DNA of 64,000 nt from Homoserinimonas sp. (GCA_023957835.1 JAMLGP010000001.1:241575-305574); one strand, 5' to 3'; shown: positions 34,429 to 42,792, numbered from the stretch's first letter. The notes: a model not told the origin generated them from the letters alone. Numbers and translations are program-made.

Positions 34429-35505
34429 GTGGCTCTAACCATCGCGATCGTCGGACTGCCGAATGCCGGCAAGTCGACCCTGTTCAATGCACTGACCCGC
34501 AATCAGGTACTCGCCGCGAACTATCCGTTCGCGACCATCGAACCGAACATCGGGGTTGTGAACCTGCCGGATGAGCGCCTGAATGTGCTCGCGGAGCTTT
34601 TCGGCAGCGAAAAGATCCTGCCCGCCCCGGTTTCCTTCGTCGACATCGCCGGAATAGTTCGCGGAGCGAGCGAGGGGGAGGGACTCGGCAATAAGTTCCT
34701 GGCCAACATCCGAGAAGCCGATGCGATTGCAGTCGTCAGCCGCGGATTCAGCGACCCAGACGTGATTCACGTCGATGGCAGAGTGGATGCCGCCTCAGAC
34801 CTCGAGACCATCCACACCGAGCTGGTTCTGGCCGACCTGCAGACTCTCGAAAAGGCTATCGAGCGCTACGAGAAGGAGCTCCGCGGTCGCAAAATCGAGC
34901 CCGCCGTGCTGGAAGCCGCCAAAGCTGCAAAGGAGTGGCTCGACTCCGGCAAGCCGCTTTCTGCCAACTCAAAACTCGACCTCGCTCCAATCAGGGAGCT
35001 CGGTCTGCTCACCGCCAAACCGTTCCTCTATGTATTCAATGTCGACGAAGAAGTGCTCGCCGACCCTTCGGCGAAAGCCGCCCTCGCGGATCTGGTTACA
35101 CCAACGCCGGCGATCTTCCTCGACGCCAAGCTCGAGAGCGAACTGATCGACCTCGAACCGGCGGATGCTGCAGAACTTCTCGCCTCAACCGGCCAGGCAG
35201 AAAGCGGCCTCGATCAGCTCGCCCGCCTAGGCTTCGACGTGCTCGGCCTGCAGACCTACCTCACCGCCGGCCCTAAGGAAGCCAGAGCCTGGACGATTCA
35301 CAAGGGTTGGAAGGCCCCCCAGGCCGCCGGCGTCATCCACACCGATTTCGAAAAGGGCTTCATCAAAGCCGAAGTCATCTCCTTCCAGGACCTGGTGGAC
35401 GCCGGTTCCGTTCACGAAGCCCGCGCTCGCGGCAAGGCCCGCATGGAGGGCAAGGACTACGTAATGCAGGACGGCGACGTCGTCGAGTTCCGGTTTAACG
35501 TCTAG
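34429..35505 (+). CDS. ychF: Ribosome-binding ATPase YchF
   Basis: An Obg-family ATPase of 358 residues with a C-terminal TGS domain. The P loop is GLPNAGKSTLFNAL (8-21), and the second motif is DIAGIVRGASEGEGLGNKFLANIREADAI in parts near 65-95. YchF prefers ATP, binds ribosomes and affects translation initiation and stress response. The TGS domain (about 275-358) ends with the conserved DGDVVEFRFNV. Start GTG 34429 lies eight bases after TACGCT, suggesting a leaderless message. Length is normal (about 360). Confidence 0.97.
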   Translation: MALTIAIVGLPNAGKSTLFNALTRNQVLAANYPFATIEPNIGVVNLPDERLNVLAELFGSEKILPAPVSFVDIAGIVRGASEGEGLGNKFLANIREADAIAVVSRGFSDPDVIHVDGRVDAASDLETIHTELVLADLQTLEKAIERYEKELRGRKIEPAVLEAAKAAKEWLDSGKPLSANSKLDLAPIRELGLLTAKPFLYVFNVDEEVLADPSAKAALADLVTPTPAIFLDAKLESELIDLEPADAAELLASTGQAESGLDQLARLGFDVLGLQTYLTAGPKEARAWTIHKGWKAPQAAGVIHTDFEKGFIKAEVISFQDLVDAGSVHEARARGKARMEGKDYVMQDGDVVEFRFNV

Positions 35506-35743
35506 TTACCGAAGTTCGAAATTCGCCGAAAGCTCGGCTGGTTCTCAGTCAGGTGCCGGTTTCGAATCAAGGTTGTAAGACTCCCCTGAGTCATTTCGGA
35601 GTCCAGACTTGTCCACAGATCGAGGCGCCAGGAGCCTCATCTATTCGTCGGAACCGAACACTAGTTCTGTGGGAATCACTCGAGAGGCACGTGGAGGCAA
35701 CTTAGTGGAATTTGTATGTAGCACGCATGCTACAGTATTTGTT
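35506..35743. other. Intergenic region between ychF and the toxin-antitoxin genes
   Basis: This 238-base gap has no credible gene; an upstream extension of the antitoxin frame to 35609 codes for a composition unlike protein and contains the operator. A weak hairpin (GCCGA-AAGC-TCGGC, 35525-35538) follows the ychF stop, and the promoter and palindrome of the toxin-antitoxin operon occupy its last 40 bases. Confidence 0.6.
35717..35734 (+). promoter_or_regulatory. Palindromic operator overlapping the toxin-antitoxin promoter
   Basis: TGTAGCA (35717-35723), spacer CGCA and TGCTACA (35728-35734) form a perfect 7-base inverted repeat. A -10-like TACAGT (35731-35736) overlaps the right half, and its predicted start point is the antitoxin GTG at 35744. 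This fits autorepression by the antitoxin or the toxin-antitoxin complex, usual for type II systems. Confidence 0.65.
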
Positions 35744-36022
35744 GTGGGTACTGAAGAATCACCGATTGAGCGTTTGTCGCAGCGTGAGTTGCGCAATGAG
35801 TCCGGTCGCGTGCTCCGGGCGGTTAGCGAAGGGAGTTCATTCATCCTGACCAACCGCGGAGTACCTGTTGGTCGGATCGTACCGCTTGATGCACCGCCTT
35901 CAGCATTGACAATCGCTCGCCCCGCGCGACGGCAAGGCGGCTGGGCGAGCTTGGGCATCGAACGCAAAGCGGTCTCACGAAGCCTCGCCGAAATCATTGA
36001 CGAGTTACGCGAGGAGCGGTAG
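35744..36022 (+). CDS. Phd/YefM-family antitoxin
   Basis: A 92-residue antitoxin with the Phd/YefM motif: LSQRELRNESGRVLRAVSEGSSFILTNRGVPVGRIVPL across about residues 11-49. This is the dimer and DNA-binding domain. The C-terminal tail (ASLGIERKAVSRSLAEIIDELREE) should bind and block the toxin. The GTG at 35744 is seven bases after a TACAGT hexamer, so a leaderless message is likely; GTG 35705 would put the operator inside the gene. The gene overlaps the toxin start by one base. Its low-complexity-free, shorter form is typical of a functional module. Confidence 0.85.
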   Translation: MGTEESPIERLSQRELRNESGRVLRAVSEGSSFILTNRGVPVGRIVPLDAPPSALTIARPARRQGGWASLGIERKAVSRSLAEIIDELREER

Positions 36023-36426
36023 TGACATCGCTTCCGCTTGTCTACGTTGATACATCTGCTTTCGGCGCGTTACTCGTCGATCAACCAGAGAGTTCTGCCG
36101 TTGAGAGCTGGCTGGATGGCGCGCCCGCGAGCCTTGTATCCAGTGATCTCCTTGAGACCGAGTTGCGCCGGCTTGCCGTTCGAGAGGGTCTCAATCAATC
36201 GGATGTGACTCGCATTATCGAAGGCGTCTCTCTAGCTGCCCTCGACAGGGCCGTATATCGCGGAGCCGGCCTTCTGCCGATGTCGTATCTTCGCACCCTC
36301 GATGCACTCCATCTGGAAGCGGCCGTTCGACTCGACGTTTCCGCGATCCTCAGTTACGACCGAAGGCTTACCGAGGCCGCCAGATCACTCGGAATCGAGG
36401 TGATTTCACCTGGTGCTCGCGACTAG
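36022..36426 (+). CDS. vapC: VapC-like PIN-domain toxin
   Basis: A 134-residue PIN-domain ribonuclease toxin. Conserved acidic residues are in place: Asp10 in VYVDTSAF, Glu45 in SDLLETELRR, Asp94 in RTLDALHLEA and Asp112 in ILSYDRRLTEAA. VapC toxins cleave tRNA or rRNA under stress when the antitoxin is degraded. The GTG at 36022 shares one base with the antitoxin stop (TAGTG). Pairing with a Phd-type antitoxin instead of VapB is common in actinobacteria. The RNA target is unknown. Confidence 0.88.
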   Translation: MTSLPLVYVDTSAFGALLVDQPESSAVESWLDGAPASLVSSDLLETELRRLAVREGLNQSDVTRIIEGVSLAALDRAVYRGAGLLPMSYLRTLDALHLEAAVRLDVSAILSYDRRLTEAARSLGIEVISPGARD

Positions 36427-36488
36427 AAAACCTCCGACGACAACATTTGCCCAGTCTGCAATTTGAACGGGGTCTAGAGTGATTTTCC

Positions 36489-36938
36489 GTGGCGGGCAAA
36501 GTCGGTGCGCGGGTATTGAAGACGAGGTGGTTGGTTCGCGCGCCGATTGCACTCTTCAGATGCCGCCTTGGTTTCCTCTTCGCCGGCCGCGTACTGTTGC
36601 TTGAGCATTTGGGTCGAACCTCCGGCAAGGCTCGCTTCGTGACGCTCGAAGTCCTTAGCCGGATCGACCCTCGCGAGATCGTGATCGCGTCTGGACTTGG
36701 GCGAAAGGCACAGTGGTTCCAGAATGTGGAGGCAAACCCCGCTTGCCGGGTGAGCATCGGGCTTCGATATCGCGCGAAGGCGGTCGCAACCGTGTTGGAT
36801 GTCGATGAGGCTTCGGCGCTGCTCGCGAGCTACCAAAAGGCTCACCCTCGCCTCTGGTCGGTACTGGACAATGCAATGACGCAGCTGCACGGCACTGCCG
36901 ACTATGAGTTGCCGCTCGTGCGACTCGATCTGGACTGA
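36489..36938 (+). CDS. Nitroreductase/deazaflavin-dependent (DDN-like) protein
   Basis: A 149-residue split-beta-barrel protein of the deazaflavin (F420)-dependent nitroreductase family. Family segments include LLLEHLGRTSGKARFVTLEVL (about 36-56), the VIASGLGRKAQWFQNVEANPACRVSIGLR region and the C-terminal ELPLVRLDL. Most close relatives use F420; whether this organism makes F420 is not shown in the window. The GTG at 36489 lies in a short gap after vapC. It is a lone gene in the accessory stretch, possibly acting on quinones or xenobiotics. Confidence 0.82.
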   Translation: MAGKVGARVLKTRWLVRAPIALFRCRLGFLFAGRVLLLEHLGRTSGKARFVTLEVLSRIDPREIVIASGLGRKAQWFQNVEANPACRVSIGLRYRAKAVATVLDVDEASALLASYQKAHPRLWSVLDNAMTQLHGTADYELPLVRLDLD

Positions 36939-36998
36939 GCCAGCTCACTGGGCGAGCGTGTCACTTTGTTTGCTCACAACTACCTGGCATTACTCGAT

Positions 36999-37014
36999 AT
37001 GATGAATCCATCAT
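36999..37014 (+). promoter_or_regulatory. Palindrome upstream of arsR, candidate operator
   Basis: ATGATG (36999-37004) and CATCAT (37009-37014) are a perfect 6-base inverted repeat with a 4-base spacer, ending 22 bases before the ArsR start. ArsR/SmtB regulators bind short imperfect palindromes at their own promoter, so autoregulation is inferred. Confidence 0.5.
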
Positions 37015-37036
37015 TTCGCAAACTCCGGGAGATTAG

Positions 37037-37426
37037 GTGCCATTCCGCGACGCGCAGCGTCCGCTCTACGAGATAAAGGCCAACCTGTTCAAGGGGCTTT
37101 CGCATCCGTATCGCATCCGCATTCTCGAGATCCTGAGCGGCGGGGAAGAGGTCGCAGTTGCAGACATGCTCTCTGAGACCGGGCTGGAGGCATCCCACCT
37201 CTCGCAGCACCTCGCGGTATTGCGGCGATACCGGCTCGTGGTTTCTGAGCGCAGGGCGAGCATCGTCTACTACCGGCTCGCCCACCCCGAAGTGGCCGAG
37301 CTCCTGAGAGTCGCCCGGCGCCTACTGCTGGACATTCTCTCCGACGATCGGGAACGCGAGGCTGCTGCGGCTTCGCTGCCGGAAATAGCGCATACTACGG
37401 GTTCAATTCCCGTTACCGCTTCATGA
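37037..37426 (+). CDS. ArsR/SmtB-family transcriptional regulator
   Basis: A 129-residue winged-helix regulator. The N-terminal segment LYEIKANLFKGLSHPYRIRILEIL is typical of the ArsR family, the recognition helix is in ASHLSQHLAVLRRYRLV (about 56-72), and the beta wing is ERRASIVYYRLAHPE. No cysteine metal box (ELCVCDL) is present, so it need not sense metals; the equivalent region reads VAVADMLSE. It overlaps the SulP transporter gene by four bases (ATGA), so it probably controls anion transport. Start GTG 37037 has GGGAG upstream. The last dozen residues look non-conserved. Confidence 0.88.
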   Translation: MPFRDAQRPLYEIKANLFKGLSHPYRIRILEILSGGEEVAVADMLSETGLEASHLSQHLAVLRRYRLVVSERRASIVYYRLAHPEVAELLRVARRLLLDILSDDREREAAAASLPEIAHTTGSIPVTAS

Positions 37427-39081
37427 GCCGCGCTGCCCGGCGGCTTCGGGTACTGCTGCCCAAGCCCGCCGACTATCGCGATCTTCGCCGCAGCTGGCGC
37501 GGGGATGTCGCCGCCGGATTGACCGTCGGCATAGTCGCGCTCCCGCTCGCGCTCGCATTCGGCGTGAGTTCCGGAGCCGGCGCCGAGGCAGGGCTTGTTA
37601 CCGCGATCGTTGCCGGCATAGTGGCCGCAGTCTTCGGTGGTTCCAGCGTTCAGGTCTCCGGACCGACCGGTGCGATGGTGGTAGTGCTCGCCCCGATCGT
37701 GGCGGTGCACGGAATCGGCTCAGTTGCGATCGTGAGCCTCATGGCCGGAGTCATTGTCGTGGTGGCGGGAGCGCTGCGGCTAGGTCGAGCGGTGAGCACC
37801 ATTCCGTGGCCGGTAATCGAAGGGTTCACGGCCGGAATCGGGATTACGATTTTCCTCCAGCAGGTGCCCGCAGCGATCGGGGTTCACAACTCCGGCCACT
37901 CAACGAACGCTGCGGTGGCCGCGGTGCAGGCGATAGCTGAAGCCAGCTGGCCAGGAGCACTCCTGCCGATCGCGGCAGTGGCAGCAGTTGCCCTGATCAT
38001 GCTGGGGTTTGGCCGCTTCGCACCCAGGATGCCCGGCTCATTCGTGGCGATAGTCGTCGTTTCGCTCGTTGCGGTATTCGCTGGGTTAGGACTCAAAGAG
38101 ATCGGAGAGCTTCCGGCTTCGCTGCCGGTGCCGATGCTGCCGGCGATCAATGGTTCTCTGCTCGTCGAACTTGCCGGTCCAGCCTGCGCCGTGGCCGCCC
38201 TTGCCGCGATTGAGTCGCTGCTGTCCGCTCGTGTGGCGGCCACCCTCGCTGACACCGGACCGGTGAACGCCGACCGGGAATTGGTAGGACAGGGCCTCGC
38301 ATCCATCGCCTCAAGCTTCTTCGGCGGAATGCCGGCGACCGGTGCGATTGCAAGAACCGCGGTCAATGTGCGCAGCGGCGGTCGGACTCGACTGGCAGCG
38401 GTCGTCCATTCTCTGGTTCTGCTTTTCGTAGTCGTCGCGGCAGCGGGAATTGTGTCGAGCATCCCCCTCGCCGCGCTCGCCGGGGTGCTGATGATGACCG
38501 CCGCCCGAATGGTTTCCATTTCAACTGCCCGCAGGGTAATCATGGCCAGTCGCTCGACCGCAACGATCTATTTCGTCACGATGCTCGTGACCGTGTCATT
38601 TGACCTCATCATTGCCGTCGGAATCGGCCTGGCTGCTGCCGGCTTCTTCGCTTTGCGCGCGCTGAGCAGGGCAAGCGGTGCTCATCGCGAGCCGCTGCCG
38701 GGTGAAGCCCAGCCTGGCGATAATCGGATCGCCCTGTTCCGCTTTGACGGATCGCTGTTCTTCGGTGCGGCGGAGCGGCTCAGTGACCGAATCGCCGAGG
38801 AGCCCAATGTGCAGGTCGTCATTCTGCGACTCTCCCAGCTGCAGTTGGTGGACTCCACCGGAGCTCACGCCATGGCCGGACTGGTGAGAGAGCTTGAGCG
38901 GCGCGGCGTAACCGTGCTGATCAAAGGAGTGCGTGAAGAGCACAGGGCTCTAATGGAGAAGCTGGGCGTTATGAAGGCACTTCGGCATCCGAACCACTTG
39001 TTCGCAGGCCTTGCCCCGGCTCTCGAGCACGCCCGATCCCATGTTGCTCGACTCGCTAAAGCTAATGCCGAAGACTCCTGA
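37423..39081 (+). CDS. SulP-family anion transporter with STAS domain
   Basis: A 552-residue transporter with about 12-14 membrane helices and a C-terminal STAS domain (about 435-545, FDGSLFFGAAERL, VDSTGAHAMAGLV). The SulP signature is seen near the N-terminus in AGLTVGIVALPLALAFGVSSG and SSVQVSGPTGAMVVV. Members carry sulfate, bicarbonate or dicarboxylates by proton or sodium symport or exchange. The substrate is not certain; carbonic anhydrase elsewhere in the window makes bicarbonate possible. It is coupled by overlap to the ArsR gene and converges on the channel gene with only six bases between stops. Confidence 0.92.
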   Translation: MSRAARRLRVLLPKPADYRDLRRSWRGDVAAGLTVGIVALPLALAFGVSSGAGAEAGLVTAIVAGIVAAVFGGSSVQVSGPTGAMVVVLAPIVAVHGIGSVAIVSLMAGVIVVVAGALRLGRAVSTIPWPVIEGFTAGIGITIFLQQVPAAIGVHNSGHSTNAAVAAVQAIAEASWPGALLPIAAVAAVALIMLGFGRFAPRMPGSFVAIVVVSLVAVFAGLGLKEIGELPASLPVPMLPAINGSLLVELAGPACAVAALAAIESLLSARVAATLADTGPVNADRELVGQGLASIASSFFGGMPATGAIARTAVNVRSGGRTRLAAVVHSLVLLFVVVAAAGIVSSIPLAALAGVLMMTAARMVSISTARRVIMASRSTATIYFVTMLVTVSFDLIIAVGIGLAAAGFFALRALSRASGAHREPLPGEAQPGDNRIALFRFDGSLFFGAAERLSDRIAEEPNVQVVILRLSQLQLVDSTGAHAMAGLVRELERRGVTVLIKGVREEHRALMEKLGVMKALRHPNHLFAGLAPALEHARSHVARLAKANAEDS

Positions 39082-39087
39082 ATCGGT

Positions 39088-40986
39088 TCAATCCTCGGCC
39101 AGGACTATGACTTTATCCCCAGGTCCCAAAGTGACTTGTTCGCTCTTAAGAGGGTTGAGTCTGACTCCGTAAGCGTTGGAGGAGTCGTGGATCTGACTGG
39201 CAAGCCTGTAGCCGATCGCGGTCTCGTTCATCCTGGAAGCTGACCCTGCGATCGTATAGAAGTCGACCGGCTCACCAAGCTTTATGTAGCCCTCGGCCGG
39301 ACGCAGGTAGATCTCGCTGCCCTCGCTCTTGAAGAGCGAATCGAAGACCTTGGAGAGCAGACGATTTTCTGACAGCTGGGACAGGGCGAGGCTGATTAGC
39401 TTGTCGCTAACGATGAAGTCATCTGCCTTTGTGACTTCGGCAATTTCGCGATTTCGGTTGTCGAGCATCTCGCTTACGATGCTCAGTTCCTTGCCTGCGA
39501 GTTCTCCCAGTTCGCGCAGGTGCAGCAAGGTCACGAGCGTTCGCGCGTCTGCTCTTTGACTGTCGAGCCTTTCCTTGGCTGCGAGCACGATTATGTGATC
39601 GAAGGAGTCTACTTTCAGATCCACGAGCACCTGGCGACTGGTTACATCCGCCTTCTTTGAGGTGACCTTTAGTTTCGAGGTCTCTGGCAATTCCTGAGCT
39701 TCAACTTCGCTCACCACAACGAGTTCCGAGCCGCGTTCCACATAGTCGTCAAGTTCTCGGACGATGATTGGAAGGTCGGAGTTCGATCCGAGGATGAGCG
39801 TGCGCCCCTTGCTGTACGTCTTCTTTGAGACGGTCGCGAACTGCCTGGGATCGGGTTTTCCGGGTTCTGTGCGGTGAATTGCGGAATCATCAGCGCAAAT
39901 GTGGATGAGGCTGTCCTCCGGCTGAATCACGCTGTCCGGGTTCGGGTTGAGTTCGATCTCCCCATTTCGAACCACACCGATGACACACGATTTTGCGAAA
40001 TCCAGCTGAACTTTCGCAAAAGTGGAACCGGCAAGCTCAGGAGCCGGTGCAATATAGATTTCGTCTCCGTCGAAATCGAGAAGCTCTGTGTAGACGCCGC
40101 TCAGTCCGCTCTGGCGGCAGGTTTGAACCGTAATCTTGCTGATCAAGTCTCTCGCGAGAATCCAGCTGACCTCGTCACGCCCGACGAGCTTAGCCGCCTC
40201 GAGGTTTTTCTCGTGTTGAAGTTCGCCGACCACATTCAGCGGTTCGGTCCCGCGCTTTGGGTTGTTGGTGAGCGCGAGCGCCATCTTGATGACGGTCGAG
40301 TCGGGGTCCTCCGCGTCTTCAGGCGCAATAAGGATGATGCTCCTGGCCGAATAGGGATTTCCGATCTCCAGAGTATTGAGATCCATTGGATCGCCACTCC
40401 TGACAATCACCCTCGTGGATGTCTTCCTCGGCAGGACATTCCGGAGTTCGTCTTCCATCTCCACTTTGTCCCGATCGGCGAGGACCACGATGACCGCGCG
40501 CTTGCGAGACTCGTTCGCCACGCAAAGCTCGCTGACGATGGTCAGCACCTTGTCGCTCCAGCCGAGAATAAGGGTGTGGTCGCGCTCGATGACCCGAGAC
40601 TTACCCTTGCGAAGCTCCTCGACTTTCGAATCGAAAGCACTCGAAATGATTCCGATCAGGCTCGCGACCATGATCAGCCCGCCGATCGTGACCACGAGCA
40701 TGGCTGCCCTGAATCCCCAGCCCTGGTCTCCGCCCATGGTCCCAGGGTCGAGGGTGCGCATGAGGTTTCCCCAAAGCACCTCGAAGAAGGTCGGTTTGTC
40801 TTCGCCCGTCTCCTGAGGAGGGAAGAACTGGAAGATCATGACCAGCAGAGCCACGATCGAGATGAACACCACGGTGGCCAGTCCAAGCAGTCCCATGACA
40901 GCGACCGTGCCTTTGGCCATTACGTTGTCGAACCAGTATCGAAACTTCTCGCGGACCGAAGCGCGGTCAGAGCCCCTTGAAGACAT
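39088..40986 (-). CDS. CASTOR/POLLUX-related ion channel
   Basis: A 632-residue membrane protein of the CASTOR/POLLUX family, homologous to plant nuclear calcium-regulated channels. An N-terminal helix (about 28-54), a pore loop region with TLDPGTMGGDQGWGFR (residues near 77-93) and another helix (93-115) precede two TrkA-like RCK nucleotide- and ion-binding domains (LILGWSDKVLTIVSEL near 139 and LILGSNSDLPIIVREL near 385). A C-terminal TrkA_C-like segment ends in LGPGDKVIVLAED. Bacterial members in actinobacteria have about this length. The ion carried is unknown. It converges on SulP and is divergent from the glycine operon. Confidence 0.9.
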   Translation of the reverse strand: MSSRGSDRASVREKFRYWFDNVMAKGTVAVMGLLGLATVVFISIVALLVMIFQFFPPQETGEDKPTFFEVLWGNLMRTLDPGTMGGDQGWGFRAAMLVVTIGGLIMVASLIGIISSAFDSKVEELRKGKSRVIERDHTLILGWSDKVLTIVSELCVANESRKRAVIVVLADRDKVEMEDELRNVLPRKTSTRVIVRSGDPMDLNTLEIGNPYSARSIILIAPEDAEDPDSTVIKMALALTNNPKRGTEPLNVVGELQHEKNLEAAKLVGRDEVSWILARDLISKITVQTCRQSGLSGVYTELLDFDGDEIYIAPAPELAGSTFAKVQLDFAKSCVIGVVRNGEIELNPNPDSVIQPEDSLIHICADDSAIHRTEPGKPDPRQFATVSKKTYSKGRTLILGSNSDLPIIVRELDDYVERGSELVVVSEVEAQELPETSKLKVTSKKADVTSRQVLVDLKVDSFDHIIVLAAKERLDSQRADARTLVTLLHLRELGELAGKELSIVSEMLDNRNREIAEVTKADDFIVSDKLISLALSQLSENRLLSKVFDSLFKSEGSEIYLRPAEGYIKLGEPVDFYTIAGSASRMNETAIGYRLASQIHDSSNAYGVRLNPLKSEQVTLGPGDKVIVLAED

Positions 40987-41063
40987 GGCCGTAATCCTAT
41001 CGGCGCGTACACGGGAACGTCATCCGATTGCTAGGCTAAGCCGACAACAAAAAATCGGGCCGC

Positions 41064-41245
41064 CAAGCAATGCGGGAGAGTCGCCGGAATTTGAAGCGAC
41101 ACCGAAGGAGCAAGCCTCCCCGCCAATCTCTCAGGTAGCAAGTACCGCACTGATCCGGCCGCTCTGGAAAGCGAGTCGCTCGACTCCGCCCACGGGGAAA
41201 ATCGAAACTCTCGATGAAACTCTCAGGCCCAAGACAGAGGGGGAG
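41064..41245 (+). ncRNA. Tandem glycine riboswitch upstream of gcvT
   Basis: Two adjacent aptamers are visible. The first starts near 41066 with GCGGGAGAGTC and carries CACCGAAGGAGCAAGCC (41099-41115) and ATCTCTCAGG (41126-41135). The second starts near 41160 with GCTCTGG, carries CCCACGGGG (41189-41197), then GAAACTCTCAGGCCC (41216-41230); CTCTG (41162-41166) can pair with CAGAG (41235-41239) as its closing stem. These are the hallmark conserved blocks of the glycine (gcvT) riboswitch. Known behaviour is activation of glycine cleavage genes when glycine is abundant. Its 3' end lies just before the gcvT ribosome site, so translational control is possible. Confidence 0.95.
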
Positions 41246-41270
41246 TTCGTCCGGTATGCCAGGAGGACTC

Positions 41271-42404
41271 TTGACAGAAAACAAGCCCATTGAGCGCAGG
41301 TCGCCGCTCTATCAACTGCATGAAGCTGCAGGTGCTCAGTTCACTGACTTTGCGGGCTGGTTAATGCCCGTGAGTTATGGCTCAGACCTCGCCGAACATC
41401 ATGCGGTCCGAACCGCCGCCGGAATCTTCGACATTTCGCACATGGCGGAGATACGGGTCGAGGGTGCGGAAGCGGCCGCCTTCCTTGATTACGCTCTCGC
41501 CGGGAAGATGTCGAGCCTGTCTCCGATGCAGGCCAAGTACAGCCTGCTCCTGGATGAAGCCGCCGGGATCATCGATGACCTCATCGTTTACCGCAGGGGC
41601 GAAGTCGATTTTCTTGTTGTGGCCAATGCGGGAAACCATGATCCTGTAGTGGCGGAACTCAACTCGCGCTCAAAAGGCTTCGAAGTATCGGTCGTTGACG
41701 AGAGTGACTTAACCGCCCTGATTGCAGTTCAGGGACCGAAGGCTAGAGAGATTCTTGAAGCCACCGATGGTCTGTCGATAGTGGACGGCGCGCAGTCCCT
41801 GGCCGACCTCAAGTACTACTGGTCGACTTCGGCCGACTTCAAAGGTGAAGCCGTGTTCGTGGCGCGAACCGGCTACACCGGAGAAGACGGCTTCGAACTC
41901 TACGTCGGCAATGCGGCCGCGGCCGACTTGTGGAAGGCGCTCCTGCTGGCAGGTGAGCCGCTCGGGCTCATTCCCGCGGGACTTGCGAGCCGGGATACTC
42001 TTCGGCTTGAAGCAGGGATGCCGCTCTACGGCCACGAGCTGAACCGAAACGTGCTCCCGGCCCAGGTTGGCCTCGCAAAGGTCGTCCACTTCACGAAGGA
42101 AGTTGACTTCGTCGGCAGGGGCGCCGCCGAGGCCGGTCCCAAAGAGGGATCGAGGGTTCTCGTTGGGCTTGCTTCCGAGGGCCGCCGTGCTGGTCGTGCC
42201 GGTTACGAGCTCTACTCGGGTGACCAGGCCGTGGGAGAAATAACCAGCGGCGCTCTTTCCCCGACGCTTGGACATCCGATCGCCATGGCGATGATCGATC
42301 CGCTGTTTGCGGAGATCGGGTCAATAGTGGACATCGACGTTCGGGGCACGCGGATCCCCGCAACAGTAGTTCCCCTTCCGTTCTATAAGAGAGAGAAGAA
42401 CTGA
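41271..42404 (+). CDS. gcvT: Glycine cleavage system T protein (aminomethyltransferase)
   Basis: Transfers the aminomethyl group from GcvH to tetrahydrofolate, releasing ammonia. A 377-residue protein with the folate-binding fold: [21 protein letters not shown] near the N-terminus, [16 protein letters not shown], and [10 protein letters not shown] near 202. The start is TTG 41271 with AGGAGG at 41261-41266; ATG 41256, five codons earlier, is an alternative closer to the riboswitch. The T, H and P genes follow in order with gaps of one base or less and are controlled by the upstream riboswitch. Confidence 0.95.
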   Translation: MTENKPIERRSPLYQLHEAAGAQFTDFAGWLMPVSYGSDLAEHHAVRTAAGIFDISHMAEIRVEGAEAAAFLDYALAGKMSSLSPMQAKYSLLLDEAAGIIDDLIVYRRGEVDFLVVANAGNHDPVVAELNSRSKGFEVSVVDESDLTALIAVQGPKAREILEATDGLSIVDGAQSLADLKYYWSTSADFKGEAVFVARTGYTGEDGFELYVGNAAAADLWKALLLAGEPLGLIPAGLASRDTLRLEAGMPLYGHELNRNVLPAQVGLAKVVHFTKEVDFVGRGAAEAGPKEGSRVLVGLASEGRRAGRAGYELYSGDQAVGEITSGALSPTLGHPIAMAMIDPLFAEIGSIVDIDVRGTRIPATVVPLPFYKREKN

Positions 42405-42405
42405 A

Positions 42406-42792
42406 ATGGCTGAAAAGTCTGAGTTTAAATTCACCCCTGAGCACGAGTGGCTACAGGTCGACGGAAACACAGCGACTGTCGGTATCACCGACTACGCCGC
42501 CGAAAAGCTCGGCGACGTCGTTTATGTCGACCTTCCGAAAGTGGGATCGAAGATCGAAGCGGGTAAGGTCGTCGGAGAGATCGAATCAACCAAGTCGGTC
42601 GGCGAGCTTTTCGCCCCGGTAGGCGGAGTGGTAGTCGAGTCGAACTCTGCAGTTGTAGAGACCCCCGAACTGGTCAACGAGGATCCGTTCGGGGCCGGCT
42701 GGATGATCAAGGTAGAGGTCGAGGACGAATCACAGTTCGACTCGCCCGAGCTCATGGACGAAGCTGCTTACAAGGCTCTGGTGGGAGAGTGA
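42406..42792 (+). CDS. gcvH: Glycine cleavage system H protein
   Basis: The 128-residue lipoyl carrier of the glycine cleavage complex. Lys63 in [15 protein letters not shown] is the lipoylation site, and the N-terminal [23 protein letters not shown] is typical. It shuttles the aminomethyl intermediate between P, T and L proteins. The gene starts one base after gcvT and overlaps gcvP as GTGA, so the three proteins are made in coupled fashion. Confidence 0.97.
   Translation: MAEKSEFKFTPEHEWLQVDGNTATVGITDYAAEKLGDVVYVDLPKVGSKIEAGKVVGEIESTKSVGELFAPVGGVVVESNSAVVETPELVNEDPFGAGWMIKVEVEDESQFDSPELMDEAAYKALVGE

Noticed and set aside
35609..35743. Upstream extension of the antitoxin frame from 35609
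   Set aside because: The extra 45 residues have no family match and would cover the operator palindrome and promoter; the GTG at 35744 fits the expected protein.
37398..37424. A tRNA T-arm-like sequence (CGGGTTCAATTCCCG) at the end of the arsR gene
   Set aside because: No matching acceptor, D or anticodon arm lies upstream at the right distance, and the bases are in frame as ArsR codons, so a tRNA or tRNA-derived attachment site is not supported.
39874..40980. A 368-residue plus-strand frame across the channel gene
   Set aside because: The reverse strand encodes a complete CASTOR/POLLUX-like channel with recognisable domains; this frame has unusually many His, Asp and Arg and no family features.
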